Assembly (NCBI GenBank): GCA_038229875.1
Contig: JBBROA010000013.1
Coordinates: 1-51,959 of the forward strand
From: JALYUA01 sp038229875
Lineage (GTDB): Bacteria; Acidobacteriota; Thermoanaerobaculia; UBA5066; Gp7-AA6
DNA: 51,959 nucleotides
Reading direction: 5' to 3'
The position numbers and the translations under genes were made by a program. Numbering within the stretch: position 1 is the stretch's first letter; each line of letters opens with the position of its first letter. This document shows positions 41,937 through 50,998 of the stretch, in pieces. The notes under the pieces are model-generated. The model saw nothing but the letters and a program-made list of their open reading frames with translations. It was not told where the DNA came from and searched no databases.

Positions 41937-42290
41937 CTACTGTCCGAGGGAGCGCAGCGCTTCGCGCGCCCGGTTCGCCCGCTCGACGAGCTCGTCGATC
42001 TTCTGGCGGCACCAGGCGACCTGGGAGGTGAGCACGAACCACCGGATCTCCGTGGTGCTCAGGTTCGGGTCTTCCATGGAAGGCTCGTCCCACTCGATGC
42101 CGCGGGTACGCTCCTCGCGGATCATCGCCCGGCGGGCGTATCGAATCGCTTCGAGGTCCCCCGACGACGCGAGCTTCAGTTCGAACCGCAGGGTCATCCG
42201 ACGGGTTAGATCGATTCGCAGCGCCACGGCCTCGGACTCCGCGGGAGCGGAAGCCCCGGCCGGGCTCTCGACGACTCGAATCGGTTTCAT
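41937..42290 (-). CDS. Unrecognised protein family, second of two tandem paralogues
   Basis: A 117-residue protein paralogous to the gene at 41455: ARRAMIREERTRG, EPSMEDP, STTEIRWFV, and QVAWCRQKIDELVERANRAR. The shared pattern is ARRxMxREERTxG-x(4)-EPSxED-x(3)-S-x(3)-IxW-x(4..7)-Q-x-A-x-C-x(3)-I-x-EL-x-x-R. The conserved single cysteine sits in the same place in both. N-terminal parts differ. Start ATG 42290, divergent from icd by 98 bp. Confidence 0.82.
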   Translation of the reverse strand: MKPIRVVESPAGASAPAESEAVALRIDLTRRMTLRFELKLASSGDLEAIRYARRAMIREERTRGIEWDEPSMEDPNLSTTEIRWFVLTSQVAWCRQKIDELVERANRAREALRSLGQ

Positions 42291-42357
42291 GAGGGGGCAG
42301 GGATTATAACCCCGATCCTGACCGGAGCACCATCGGATCTTCGTCTCCCCCCCGGCA

Positions 42358-42363
42358 TAGAAT
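42358..42363 (+). promoter_or_regulatory. Putative -10 element TAGAAT upstream of icd
   Basis: TAGAAT ends 25 nt before the icd ATG, the same spacing as the element at 22537. No clear -35 hexamer. Confidence 0.3.
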
Positions 42364-42388
42364 CCCCGCTTTACCGGGAAAGGACGTC

Positions 42389-43843
42389 ATGAACGAGAAG
42401 GTTCCCATCACGGTGGCGGCGGGGGATGGCATCGGCCCCGAGATCATGGCGGCCACGCTCCATATCCTGGAAGCCGCCGGCGCGCGGCTCGAAATCGAAA
42501 CCATCGAGATCGGCGAAAAGGTCTATCTCTCTGGAAACAGTGCGGGAATCGCCCCCTCCGCCTGGGAATCCCTGCGGCGGACGAAGGTCTTCCTGAAGGC
42601 CCCGATCACGACCCCGCAGGGCGGAGGCTTCAAGAGCCTGAACGTCACGACCCGGAAGACGCTGGGCCTCTACGCGAACATCCGCCCCTGTGTGGCCTAC
42701 CACCCGTTCGTGGACACCCTCCACCCGGGGATGGACGTCGTCATCGTCCGCGAGAACGAGGAGGACCTCTACGCGGGAATCGAGTACCGGATCTCGCCGG
42801 ACGTGACCCAGTGTCTGAAGCTGATCACCCGCCGCGGCACCGAACGGATCGTCCGATATGCCTTCGAGTATGCCCGCGCCCACGCCCGCAAGCGGGTCAC
42901 GTGCTTCACCAAGGACAACATCATGAAGATCACCGATGGTCTGTTCCATCGCGTGTACGACGAGATCGGAGCGGAGTATCCGGACATCGAGAAGGAGCAC
43001 TGGATCGTCGACATCGGCGCCGCGAAACTCGCAGACACGCCGGAAGCGTTCGACGTGATCGTGATGCCGAACCTCTACGGCGACATACTCTCGGACGTCG
43101 CCGCGCAGATCGCCGGATCCGTCGGCCTTGCCGGCTCGGCGAACATCGGCGCGCGGTGCGCGATGTTCGAGGCCATCCACGGATCCGCTCCGCGCCGCGC
43201 TGGACAGAACCTCGCGAACCCTTCCGGGCTTCTGCTCGGGGCCGTGATGATGCTGGTGCACATCGGACAGCCGGACGTCGCCGAGCGCGTCCACAACGGG
43301 TGGTTGAAGACGCTCGAGGACGGCGTCCACACCTACGACGTCTACGCGGAAGGCGTGAGCCGCGAAAAGGTGGGGACGAAGGAATTCGCGGAAGCGGTCG
43401 TCCAGCGCCTCGGACACGTGCCGGAAAAGCTGAAGGCCGTGCGTTACGGCGCGACGCCCCCGCGCGGACCGGAACTTCAGAATGCGCCGCCGCCGCAGGT
43501 CGGGAAGAAAGAGGTCGTTGGGGTGGACGTGTTCGTCGACTGGCCGACCGGAACTCCGGACGAGCTCGGCCAGAAACTTCAGGGTGCCGTCGGCGGAGGC
43601 CTGAAGCCGACCATGATCACGAGCCGCGGACTGAAAGTCTGGCCGGACGGTTTTCCGGAGACGTTCACGTCGGACAATTTCCGATGCCGTTTCATGGCGG
43701 AGACCGCAGCCGACTCTCTCACGCCGCGCGACATCATCGCGCTGCTCGAGCGCGTCACCGCCGCCGGCCTGGTATTCGGGAAGATCGAGACGCTGGCGGT
43801 GTACGACGGGGAGAAGGGCTACACACTCGGACAAGGTGAATAA
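42389..43843 (+). CDS. icd: Isocitrate dehydrogenase (Thermus/Rickettsia type)
   Basis: TCA cycle oxidative decarboxylation of isocitrate to 2-oxoglutarate. The 484-residue protein shows ITVAAGDGIGPEIM at the start, RENEEDLYAGIEY (catalytic Tyr), FTKDNIMKITDGLF (Lys), and NLYGDILSDVAAQIAGSVGLAGSANIG with the metal-binding aspartates. The C-terminal ~140 residues (after about 350, GVDVFVDWPTGTPDELGQ) are an extension known from the Thermus and Rickettsia class, larger than the E. coli enzyme. Start ATG 42389. Cofactor choice (NADP or NAD) cannot be settled by eye. Confidence 0.94.
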   Translation: MNEKVPITVAAGDGIGPEIMAATLHILEAAGARLEIETIEIGEKVYLSGNSAGIAPSAWESLRRTKVFLKAPITTPQGGGFKSLNVTTRKTLGLYANIRPCVAYHPFVDTLHPGMDVVIVRENEEDLYAGIEYRISPDVTQCLKLITRRGTERIVRYAFEYARAHARKRVTCFTKDNIMKITDGLFHRVYDEIGAEYPDIEKEHWIVDIGAAKLADTPEAFDVIVMPNLYGDILSDVAAQIAGSVGLAGSANIGARCAMFEAIHGSAPRRAGQNLANPSGLLLGAVMMLVHIGQPDVAERVHNGWLKTLEDGVHTYDVYAEGVSREKVGTKEFAEAVVQRLGHVPEKLKAVRYGATPPRGPELQNAPPPQVGKKEVVGVDVFVDWPTGTPDELGQKLQGAVGGGLKPTMITSRGLKVWPDGFPETFTSDNFRCRFMAETAADSLTPRDIIALLERVTAAGLVFGKIETLAVYDGEKGYTLGQGE

Positions 43844-44162
43844 CCGTCACCTCCGCTCACTTCGGAACGTTTCCTTCCCCTTGTTTCGCTACAACTCGCG
43901 CTTGACACCGCGTTGATTGAAGCGACGCTCTGCCTCCTCTTCCCGCGCGCGGGGGGAGAGGGCGGGCGTACACGGACGAGTCGTGAGGGGCGGAACATCC
44001 AGCCTGCAGCCTGGCAGCGCTCGGATCGAGCCGCGGATGCGGCGGCGCCTTCTTTCTCCGCGACGCACTCTTCCTGCGTTGCGCCCTTCCGGGGCCGCGC
44101 CCGGACCAAATCCGGGGTTGACTGCGAAAACGCGCGTCGGAGTTCTCCGGGTTCAATTCCCG
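43844..44162. repeat. Intergenic region with a partial long-repeat copy
   Basis: No convincing gene. CGTCACCTCCGCTCACTTCGG at 43846-43866 is a diverged copy of the start of repeats A and B, and CTTCCCGCGCGCGG...GAGAGGG at 43940-43963 resembles their palindromic end, so a third, partial copy lies here. A tRNA T-arm-like sequence near 44145-44165 is not part of a tRNA. Confidence 0.55.
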
Positions 44163-47100
44163 TCAGGAGGTGGCGACTTCGGGCCGCCGCACTTCGCCGG
44201 AAATCCGTCCGGTCGAGACGGCGGCGTGATTCCTGTTCCGCGGCAGCTCCACCGAAAAGACGGACCCCTGCCCGGGCTCGCTTTCGACGGTGATCACTCC
44301 TCCGAGGGCATCGACGATCTGTCGGACGATCCACAGTCCCAGGCCGAGTCCGCCGTAGTGGCGCCCGGAAACGGCGCGCTCGAAGCGTTCGAAGATGCGG
44401 GCCTGATTCTCGGGGGCGATTCCGATCCCCTGGTCGGCGACGGAGAGGCGCACCATTTCGCTCGTCCCGCTGACGCTGATCTCGATGGGGTGCCCCGCTC
44501 CGTACGTCATCGCGTTGGCGACGAGGTTCGTGACGATCTGATCCAGGCGGAGCCGGTCCCAGGCGCCGACCTGCGGCTCCGGCGCGTTCACGAGAAAGGT
44601 GCATCCGGCCCGCAGGAGCGACTCCTCGAGGCGAGTCGAGACCTCGCGTACGACGGCGGAGAAGTCGACGGACTCGATGTGAACGTCGAGCCGCCCACCG
44701 GTGATCCGGGAAATGTCCAGAAGGTCGTTGATCAGATGGGTCAACCGCTCCACCTGCCGTTCGGAAGTGGCGAGACGCTCCTCGAGCGCGGCGGGAGTCG
44801 GACTTCCGCCGGTCCGGAGCCGCCGAAGGAGACCCTGGATCTGAAGCTGCAGGGTCGTGACCGGGGTCTTCAGCTCGTGGGACGCGACGGAAAGAAATTC
44901 GTCACGGGCTCGGATCGCTTCCTGCGCCTCCTCGTAGAGTTTGGCGTTGTCGATCGCCAGGCTCGCGCGGTATGCGAGCGCTTCCGCTAGCGCGAGGTCG
45001 TCCGGCGTGTAGCTTCGGCCGGAATCGGATCCCACGAAGGTGATCGTGCCGAGAAGCTGCCCGCGGACCCCGATCGGGACGCACATGTAGGAACGGAACC
45101 CGAACTTCGCGATCGCTTCGAAGTGCTCCTCGCTCGTCGTCACCGCGCGCAGCATCTCTTCCGAGATCGAGGACGCTAGCTCCGGATTGCCGGTCCGGAG
45201 GACGTTCGGTGGTCCGTACGGTGTGTCCGGCCGCGCGGGGTACCGCTGGCCCAGCGCCTGCAGCTCGCTTCGGAGACGCGGGTCCCCGTGCTCCGTCACC
45301 AGGCTCTTCAGCGTGCCGTCGGCCTCGCGCATGTCGACGAGACACCAGTCGGCGACTTCGGACACGGCGAGCCGGGCGACGCTCGACAGGGTCGCGCGGT
45401 AGTCGAGCGACGACGCGAGGACCTCGCTTGCCCGGGCGAGAAAGGATGACCTGGCTTCGTGCCACTCGGCCAGAGCCCGCTCCTGCCGCACGAGGTCGAA
45501 CAGGCGGGCGTTCTCCATCGCGACACCGGCGCGAACCGCGAGGTCCTCGGCGAGCGCCAGGTCTTCGGGACCGAAGTGCCTCCCCGACTCCGAGGAGACG
45601 AGAGTGACGACGCCGACCACCGCGAGAGAGTCTCGAATGGCGACGGCCATCACCGAGACGATTCCCATCTCTCGCAGGATTTCGTAGGACTCCGAATTCC
45701 TCGCCACCGATGCCAGCGCGTCATCGTCGATCTGTTCGATCAACTCGGACAAGCCCGTGCGCAGGACCTGGGGAGGGCCGATGGGCGCGTCGGCGTCGAG
45801 CAGATTCGCATCGTGGAGCGCTCGCGCGAGCTCCGCCCTCGCCGGCGAAGCGCAGGTGACCGCCACACGCCGGATGTTTTCCTCGACCATCAGGTCGATG
45901 AAGCACCAGTCGGCGACGTCGGGCACCGCGAGAGCCGCAATGGACTGGAGCGTCGATTTCGTGTCGAGGGACGAGGCGAGGACCTGGCTCGCACGCGCCA
46001 GAAAAGACGACCGCCGCTGAGCGGCTTCCGCGGCGGCGCGCGCGGCCTGCTCCCGCCGGAGCAAGTCCGCGCGTTCCGACTCGTTTCTCTTGCGCTCCGT
46101 GACGTCGAGGGCGAAGGCGACGAAGCGTTCCGCGGCGCCCGGCAGGAGCGCGCCGCCGAGAAGCACTCCCACCCGTTCGCCTCCGGCCCGGAGATATTCC
46201 TTTTCGTAAGGACGAAAAACGCCCTTCTCCCGGAGGTCGCGGATCGCTTTCTTGTCCGCCGCCTTCCACTCGGGGGGCGTCAGCTCGTCCCATCTCACGT
46301 TTCCGGTCCCCAGCTCATCGCGGGTGCGTCCGAGAATCCGGAGAAAGGCCTCGTTGCCGTCGTCGAGCGCGCCGGACAGATCGCCGAACCCGATGCCGAT
46401 CATGCCGGAGTCGTACAGCCGCCGAAATCGCTCTTCGCTCGCGGCGAGCGCCCCGGCGGTTGCCTGCGCGCGGTGCCGTTCCTCCTGCTCGGCCTCGAAG
46501 AGGGCCGAGAGCCGCCGCGTGAGGACGACCGAAAGGACGACCGTCGCGCCGAGCGCGACCAGCGCAATGCCGCCCAGAACCGAGAACGAAAGGACGTTGG
46601 TGCGTTCCGAATCGGCGGCAGCGTCTTCGAGCGTGCGTTCGCGGAATTTCAGGAACGAGTCGATCGCGGCCTCGAGAGCCTGGCGGCGGGGCTCTACCGT
46701 CTCCGCGAACAACCTTCCAACCGTTTCAGCGTCCGCGCCGGAGCGCCGCAGAGCGATCGTGGCCTGCGCCGCGCGCTCGTGTTCCGCCTCCGCCTCTCTG
46801 AGCCTCTGAATGGCGCGTCTGCGCTCGGGGGCGGCCTGACGATCGAGCCGGGAGAGCTCGATGCTGACCGCGGCACGCGTGACGCCGAACTCTGTGAGCC
46901 GGTCCTCGTCCCCGGTCAGGAGGTATCCGCGGAGCGCCGTCATCTTCCGCTCGGCGACGGACTGGAAGCGCCCGAACTCGATGATCTCGCGCGATTGCTC
47001 GAGCGCCGACCGCCCGCTCAGGACGGCGCTGTTCAATGCGACCAGAGCCGCGGCCGCGAAGACGAGGACGAGCAGCGCCGCCCCCGCGAATCCGAGCCGC

Positions 47101-47180
47101 ACTTTCCGGCGAAAGGCTTCCGGAGAAGATCTCTGGGTGGCTTCCCTGGTGCTTCGCCGGCGCGGAGAGGCCGAGCTCAT
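44163..47180 (-). CDS. Membrane sensor histidine kinase (CHASE3, PAS, two GAF, HisKA, HATPase)
   Basis: A 1005-residue kinase. TM1 is at about residues 29-50 and TM2 at 196-220, with a CHASE3-like helical sensor between (FQSVAERKMTALRGYLLTGDEDRL). A PAS domain spans about 247-365. Two GAF domains follow (391-560 and 577-748). HisKA has the phosphorylated His768 in SVASHELKTPV. The HATPase has NLVANA (885-890), DQGIGI (916-921) and GGLGLGLWI (943-951). It ends without a receiver domain. No response regulator gene is adjacent, so it is orphaned here. The GAF domains are paralogous to each other. Confidence 0.95.
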   Translation of the reverse strand: MSSASPRRRSTREATQRSSPEAFRRKVRLGFAGAALLVLVFAAAALVALNSAVLSGRSALEQSREIIEFGRFQSVAERKMTALRGYLLTGDEDRLTEFGVTRAAVSIELSRLDRQAAPERRRAIQRLREAEAEHERAAQATIALRRSGADAETVGRLFAETVEPRRQALEAAIDSFLKFRERTLEDAAADSERTNVLSFSVLGGIALVALGATVVLSVVLTRRLSALFEAEQEERHRAQATAGALAASEERFRRLYDSGMIGIGFGDLSGALDDGNEAFLRILGRTRDELGTGNVRWDELTPPEWKAADKKAIRDLREKGVFRPYEKEYLRAGGERVGVLLGGALLPGAAERFVAFALDVTERKRNESERADLLRREQAARAAAEAAQRRSSFLARASQVLASSLDTKSTLQSIAALAVPDVADWCFIDLMVEENIRRVAVTCASPARAELARALHDANLLDADAPIGPPQVLRTGLSELIEQIDDDALASVARNSESYEILREMGIVSVMAVAIRDSLAVVGVVTLVSSESGRHFGPEDLALAEDLAVRAGVAMENARLFDLVRQERALAEWHEARSSFLARASEVLASSLDYRATLSSVARLAVSEVADWCLVDMREADGTLKSLVTEHGDPRLRSELQALGQRYPARPDTPYGPPNVLRTGNPELASSISEEMLRAVTTSEEHFEAIAKFGFRSYMCVPIGVRGQLLGTITFVGSDSGRSYTPDDLALAEALAYRASLAIDNAKLYEEAQEAIRARDEFLSVASHELKTPVTTLQLQIQGLLRRLRTGGSPTPAALEERLATSERQVERLTHLINDLLDISRITGGRLDVHIESVDFSAVVREVSTRLEESLLRAGCTFLVNAPEPQVGAWDRLRLDQIVTNLVANAMTYGAGHPIEISVSGTSEMVRLSVADQGIGIAPENQARIFERFERAVSGRHYGGLGLGLWIVRQIVDALGGVITVESEPGQGSVFSVELPRNRNHAAVSTGRISGEVRRPEVATS

Positions 47181-47239
47181 GGACGGCTCAGACTATGGCG
47201 TAAATGCGACGGGGGTCAATCTTCGATCCGCCGCGCGGA

Positions 47240-48379
47240 TCACTCCGCCGGGGCGTGCAGCTCCGCCGGATCCGCGTAGCCCTCCGCGCTCTCATGGCCG
47301 CCGTGGTAATCCGACGCGGTCGGCCGCGCGATACGCGACTGCGGAACGATGCGATCGCGCGAGAGCCCACGAAAATCCTCGAGGCTCTTCCATCCGCGAT
47401 CGGCCCGTTTTTCGAGAAACTCCGTCATGTCACGAAGGAGCGCGCGAATGACATTCGGGCCGACCGCGCGATCGAGCATCGCCGCCGTGCACACCTGTAC
47501 GGTCCCGCATCCCAGAAGGAAATAGTTCAACGCGTGGGCAAAGCTCGCGATCCCGCCGATACCGGAGAAACTCTTCTCGGGAAAGGCCGACGTCATCTGC
47601 GCCATTTTCGCGAGCGAGAGCGGAAGGATGGCGGGCCCTCCGAGCCCTCCCGTCGAAACCAGGCCGTCGACGTTCACCTCGAACTCCAGTGTCTCGGGAT
47701 CGACGAGGGGCAACGACGTGAACGTGTTGGAAGATGAGATGGCGTCCGCGCCTCCGAGAAACGCGGCCCTCGCCTCGAGGACGATGTCGGTGGTCGACGG
47801 AGTCAGCTTCGCCCAGATCGGAATGCGCGCGACTTCCCGGACGACCTGCGCGACGACGGAGACGAGCTCCCGATCGCGCCCGATGTTCGACCCCATGTCC
47901 TGCCGGTCCATGTGAGGGCAGGACAGGTTCAACTCGAGCGCATCGGCGCCCTCCTCCTGGCACACCCGCGCGAGCGTCTGCCAGTGCGCGAGCTCCGTGT
48001 CGCTCCCCGAGCCGGCCATGATGGAGGCCACGAGGATCCTGCCGGGGTGCGCCTTCTTGATGCGGGAGATGCGAGGCGCCCACCAGTCGAGGGTCTTGTC
48101 CGAGATGAGCTCCCAGTTCCAGGAGGAGTGCAGGGCGGTGCCGGGCCGCTTCTGCATCGAAATCCCCGTGGACTCGATCTCCGCTCGCAGGAACTTGGTC
48201 TTCGGTCCCCGGACGTTCACCACCGGGTGGAGACCGATCGTCTTCGTGACGACGCCTCCCCAGCCCGCCTCGAACGCCCTCAGGATGTTCGCCTCGGACT
48301 CGGTCGGCGGAGCGGACGACAGCAGGAAGGGATTCTCGAACCGGACGCCGGTGAAGTTTACGGAGAGGTCGACGGTCAT
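47240..48379 (-). CDS. preA: Dihydropyrimidine dehydrogenase PreA-like subunit without Fe-S domain
   Basis: A 379-residue FMN-containing TIM-barrel protein of the dihydroorotate/dihydropyrimidine dehydrogenase family. It starts LSVNFTGVRFENPFLLSSAPPT. It has ADALELNLSCPHM, PIWAKLTPSTTDIV and SSSNTFTSLPLVDPETLEFEV, in the order of PreA and of the C-terminal half of animal DPD. The pyrimidine degradation genes on the other strand support a role in reducing uracil or thymine. PreA proteins usually end with a 4Fe-4S ferredoxin-like domain (CxxCxxC); this one ends at residue 379 with none. No PreT flavoprotein partner is in the window. Dihydroorotate dehydrogenase is a less likely alternative. Confidence 0.82.
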   Translation of the reverse strand: MTVDLSVNFTGVRFENPFLLSSAPPTESEANILRAFEAGWGGVVTKTIGLHPVVNVRGPKTKFLRAEIESTGISMQKRPGTALHSSWNWELISDKTLDWWAPRISRIKKAHPGRILVASIMAGSGSDTELAHWQTLARVCQEEGADALELNLSCPHMDRQDMGSNIGRDRELVSVVAQVVREVARIPIWAKLTPSTTDIVLEARAAFLGGADAISSSNTFTSLPLVDPETLEFEVNVDGLVSTGGLGGPAILPLSLAKMAQMTSAFPEKSFSGIGGIASFAHALNYFLLGCGTVQVCTAAMLDRAVGPNVIRALLRDMTEFLEKRADRGWKSLEDFRGLSRDRIVPQSRIARPTASDYHGGHESAEGYADPAELHAPAE

Positions 48380-48428
48380 CTCGCCTCCGGTTGGAAACGT
48401 AAAATTGTATGCCCCCTGGGGACGTAAG

Positions 48429-48530
48429 TGGGTGAGGGGTTAAGGGTGAGGACGCATGGGAACCTCCAGGCGGACCGATCTCCCGTCCGACTCACCCCTC
48501 ACCCCTCACGTCTCCCCTCACCGCTCACCT
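48429..48530. repeat. Heptamer tracts in inverted arrangement
   Basis: GTGAGGGGTTAAGGGTGAGG at 48432-48451 and TCACCCCTCACCCCTCACG at 48492-48510, with more CTCACC units to 48530. They are complementary tracts in the divergent gap between preA and the aldehyde dehydrogenase gene. Confidence 0.7.
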
Positions 48531-48590
48531 GCTACGGCCCCGGTTCCCTTCCTTCGGATATTCTTTCCGTTCCGCCAAGGAGGTTGGGGC

Positions 48591-50090
48591 ATGGCCAGCA
48601 CCGCGCTCTCGGAAGGCACGAACCGGGGCAAGACCTCGGATGTGCCCGTTCTCCCGAACTTCATCGGTGGCCGGTGGGTCGCGTCCCGGGCGCGGGAGTT
48701 CCAGGAGGTGACCAATCCCGCACGGGGAGAGGTCATCGCCCGCGCTCCTCTGTCATCCGCCGCGGAAGTCGACGAAGCGGTCGCGGCGGCGAAAAAAGCG
48801 TTCCCGGCCTGGCGCGACACCCCCGTCGTCACGCGGGCGCAGGTCCTCTTCCGGTTCAAGGTTCAGCTCGAAGAGCATTTCGAAGAGCTCGCGCGGACCG
48901 TCACGACCGAGCACGGCAAGACGCTCGACGAAGCCCGGGGCAGCGTGCGGCGCGGCATCGAATGCGTCGAAGTCGCCTGCGGCGCGCCTTCGCTGTCGAT
49001 GGGCTATTCGCTCGAGAACATCTCGTCGGGCGTCGACTGCCAGGCCTACCGCCAGCCGGTCGGCGTCTGCGCGGCGATCGCTCCCTTCAACTTTCCCGCG
49101 ATGGTCCCGCTCTGGTTTCTTCCTTTCGCGATCGCGACCGGCAACACGATGGTCGTGAAGCCCTCCGAACAGGTGCCGCTCTCGCAGAAGCGAATGATCG
49201 AGCTTCTCGAACAGTGCGGCCTCCCTCCCGGCGTCGTGAACCTGGTCAACGGGGGACGTGAGGTGGTCGAGGCGATCTGTGACCACCCGGGGATCTCGGC
49301 CGTGTCGTTCGTCGGCTCGACTCCGGTCGCTCGCGCGGTCTATCGACGCGCGACCCACTCGGGCAAGCGCGTGCAGGCACTCGGCGGCGCGAAGAATTTC
49401 GTCGTCGTTATGCCGGACGCGGACTGGGACCGGGCGATCCCGGTGATCACGGAGTCGTTCTACGGCTGCGCCGGAGAGCGCTGTCTCGCCGGGAGCGTCC
49501 TCCTGCCGGTAGGGGACGCGCACGCGGTCGCGCGGGAGCGCCTCGCGGAATCCGCCGGCGCCCTCAAGGTCGGCGACGGGACCGACGCGGCGGTCGACAT
49601 GGGACCGGTCATCAGCGGCCGGCATCGCGAGAAGGTCCTCTCATACATCGACAAGGGTGTTGCCGAAGGGGCGAAGCTGCTGCTCGACGGCAGAAAACTG
49701 CGCGTGCCCGATCGTGAGAACGGCTTTTTCGTCGGCCCGACGATCTTCGACGGCGTCTCGCCGGAGATGACGATCGGCCACGAAGAGATTTTTGGCCCGG
49801 TCGCCTCGATCCATCCAGTCAAGACGCTCGAGGACGCCATCGCGGTGATGCACGCGCATCCGAACGCGAACGCGACGTCGATCTTCACGTCGAGCGGCAA
49901 GTCCGCACGGGAGTTCGCCCGCCACGCGTCCGCTTCCATGGTGGGAGTCAACATCGGGGTTGCGGCGCCGATGGCGTATTTCCCGTTCGGCGGTTCCAAG
50001 GACAGCTTTTTCGGAGACCTGAAGGTGCACGGGCGCGACGCCTTCGAGTTCTACACGGACAAAAAGGTCGTGATCTCGCGCTGGTTCTGA
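48591..50090 (+). CDS. Methylmalonate-semialdehyde dehydrogenase-type aldehyde dehydrogenase
   Basis: A 499-residue aldehyde dehydrogenase. It starts (after a short N-extension) LPNFIGGRWVAS. It includes FNFPAMVPLWFLPFAIATGNTMVVKPSEQVPLS, FVGSTPVARAVYRRA, ALGGAKNFVVVMPDADWD, and the catalytic cysteine in FYGCAGERCLAGS. The LGGAKN in place of ELGGKS and the GCAGERCLA active site are typical of MmsA/IolA, which act on malonate or methylmalonate semialdehyde, the products of beta-alanine and beta-aminoisobutyrate catabolism. ATG 48591 follows AAGGAGG; upstream codons contain repeats. It lies upstream of the beta-ureidopropionase and dihydropyrimidinase genes. Confidence 0.9.
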   Translation: MASTALSEGTNRGKTSDVPVLPNFIGGRWVASRAREFQEVTNPARGEVIARAPLSSAAEVDEAVAAAKKAFPAWRDTPVVTRAQVLFRFKVQLEEHFEELARTVTTEHGKTLDEARGSVRRGIECVEVACGAPSLSMGYSLENISSGVDCQAYRQPVGVCAAIAPFNFPAMVPLWFLPFAIATGNTMVVKPSEQVPLSQKRMIELLEQCGLPPGVVNLVNGGREVVEAICDHPGISAVSFVGSTPVARAVYRRATHSGKRVQALGGAKNFVVVMPDADWDRAIPVITESFYGCAGERCLAGSVLLPVGDAHAVARERLAESAGALKVGDGTDAAVDMGPVISGRHREKVLSYIDKGVAEGAKLLLDGRKLRVPDRENGFFVGPTIFDGVSPEMTIGHEEIFGPVASIHPVKTLEDAIAVMHAHPNANATSIFTSSGKSAREFARHASASMVGVNIGVAAPMAYFPFGGSKDSFFGDLKVHGRDAFEFYTDKKVVISRWF

Positions 50091-50125
50091 TCCAGGTACC
50101 TCCGGGTTCCGGTGAGGGAGGACAT

Positions 50126-50998
50126 ATGCCACGCAAAGTGCTCGGCGGGCTCATCCAATGCGCGAATCCGCTTTCGGACGCCACCGCTCCGACGAAGGAG
50201 ATTTCGGACGCCGCGATCGAGGCGCACATCCCGCTGATCGAGGAAGCGGGCCGGCGCGGCGTCCAGATTCTGGGGCTCCAGGAAGTCTTCAACGGCCCGT
50301 ACTTCTGCCCGTCTCAGGACGCGCGGTGGTACGACATGGCCGAGCCCGTGCCCGGCCCGACGACGGAGCGCCTGGCGCATTACGCGAAGAAGTACCAGAT
50401 GGCGATGGTGATCCCGGTTTACGAGCGCGAACAGGCGGGCGTCTACTACAACACCGCAGCGGTGTACGACGCCGACGGCTCGTATCTCGGCAAGTACCGC
50501 AAGAACCACATCCCGCACACGTCAGGGTTCTGGGAGAAATATTTCTTCAAGCCCGGCAACCTCGGGTACCCGGTCTTCCAGACGCGATACGCGAAAGTCG
50601 GCGTCTATATCTGCTACGACCGTCACTTCCCGGAGGGCGCGCGGCTCCTCGGGTTAAACGGCGCCGAGATCGTGTTCAATCCGTCGGCGACGGTCGCCGG
50701 GCTCTCCCAGTACCTGTGGAAGCTCGAGCAGCCCGCGCACGCCGTGGCGAACGGCTATTTCATGGCGTGCAGCAACCGCGTCGGGACGGAAGCGCCGTGG
50801 AACATCGGCAAGTTCTACGGCTCCTCGTACTTCGTGGATCCGCGAGGTAACTTCCTCGCCGTCGCCTCGGAGGACAAGAGCGAGCTGATCACGGCCGAGA
50901 TGGATCTCGACGTGATCGAGGAAGTCCGGCGCGTCTGGCAGTTCTACCGGGACCGCCGCCCCGAGACGTACGAAGCGATGGCGTCTCTCGTCGGATGA
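50126..50998 (+). CDS. Beta-ureidopropionase / N-carbamoyl-beta-alanine amidohydrolase
   Basis: Third step of reductive pyrimidine degradation: hydrolyses N-carbamoyl-beta-alanine to beta-alanine. The 290-residue nitrilase-superfamily protein has the catalytic triad E53 (QEVFNGPYFCP), K126 (KYRKNHIPH) and C163 (YICYDRHFPE). The close set FYCP... and HIPH..GFWEKYFF is typical of the beta-ureidopropionase branch. Start ATG 50126, with a good GGAGGA site. It overlaps the dihydropyrimidinase start by 4 nt. Confidence 0.94.
   Translation: MPRKVLGGLIQCANPLSDATAPTKEISDAAIEAHIPLIEEAGRRGVQILGLQEVFNGPYFCPSQDARWYDMAEPVPGPTTERLAHYAKKYQMAMVIPVYEREQAGVYYNTAAVYDADGSYLGKYRKNHIPHTSGFWEKYFFKPGNLGYPVFQTRYAKVGVYICYDRHFPEGARLLGLNGAEIVFNPSATVAGLSQYLWKLEQPAHAVANGYFMACSNRVGTEAPWNIGKFYGSSYFVDPRGNFLAVASEDKSELITAEMDLDVIEEVRRVWQFYRDRRPETYEAMASLVG

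Noticed and set aside
43857..44156. 99-codon minus-strand frame in the icd/kinase gap
   Set aside because: Arg-Pro-rich composition, no ribosome binding site, overlaps the repeat; no sign of a real protein.
44120..44170. tRNA-like T arm (GGGTTCAATTCCCG) before the kinase stop
   Set aside because: No matching acceptor, D or anticodon stems upstream, and the 7 nt after the arm have no 5' partner. Chance or a relic.
45459..47279. 606-codon plus-strand frame antisense to the histidine kinase
   Set aside because: Shadow reading frame; the minus strand has complete kinase domains in order.
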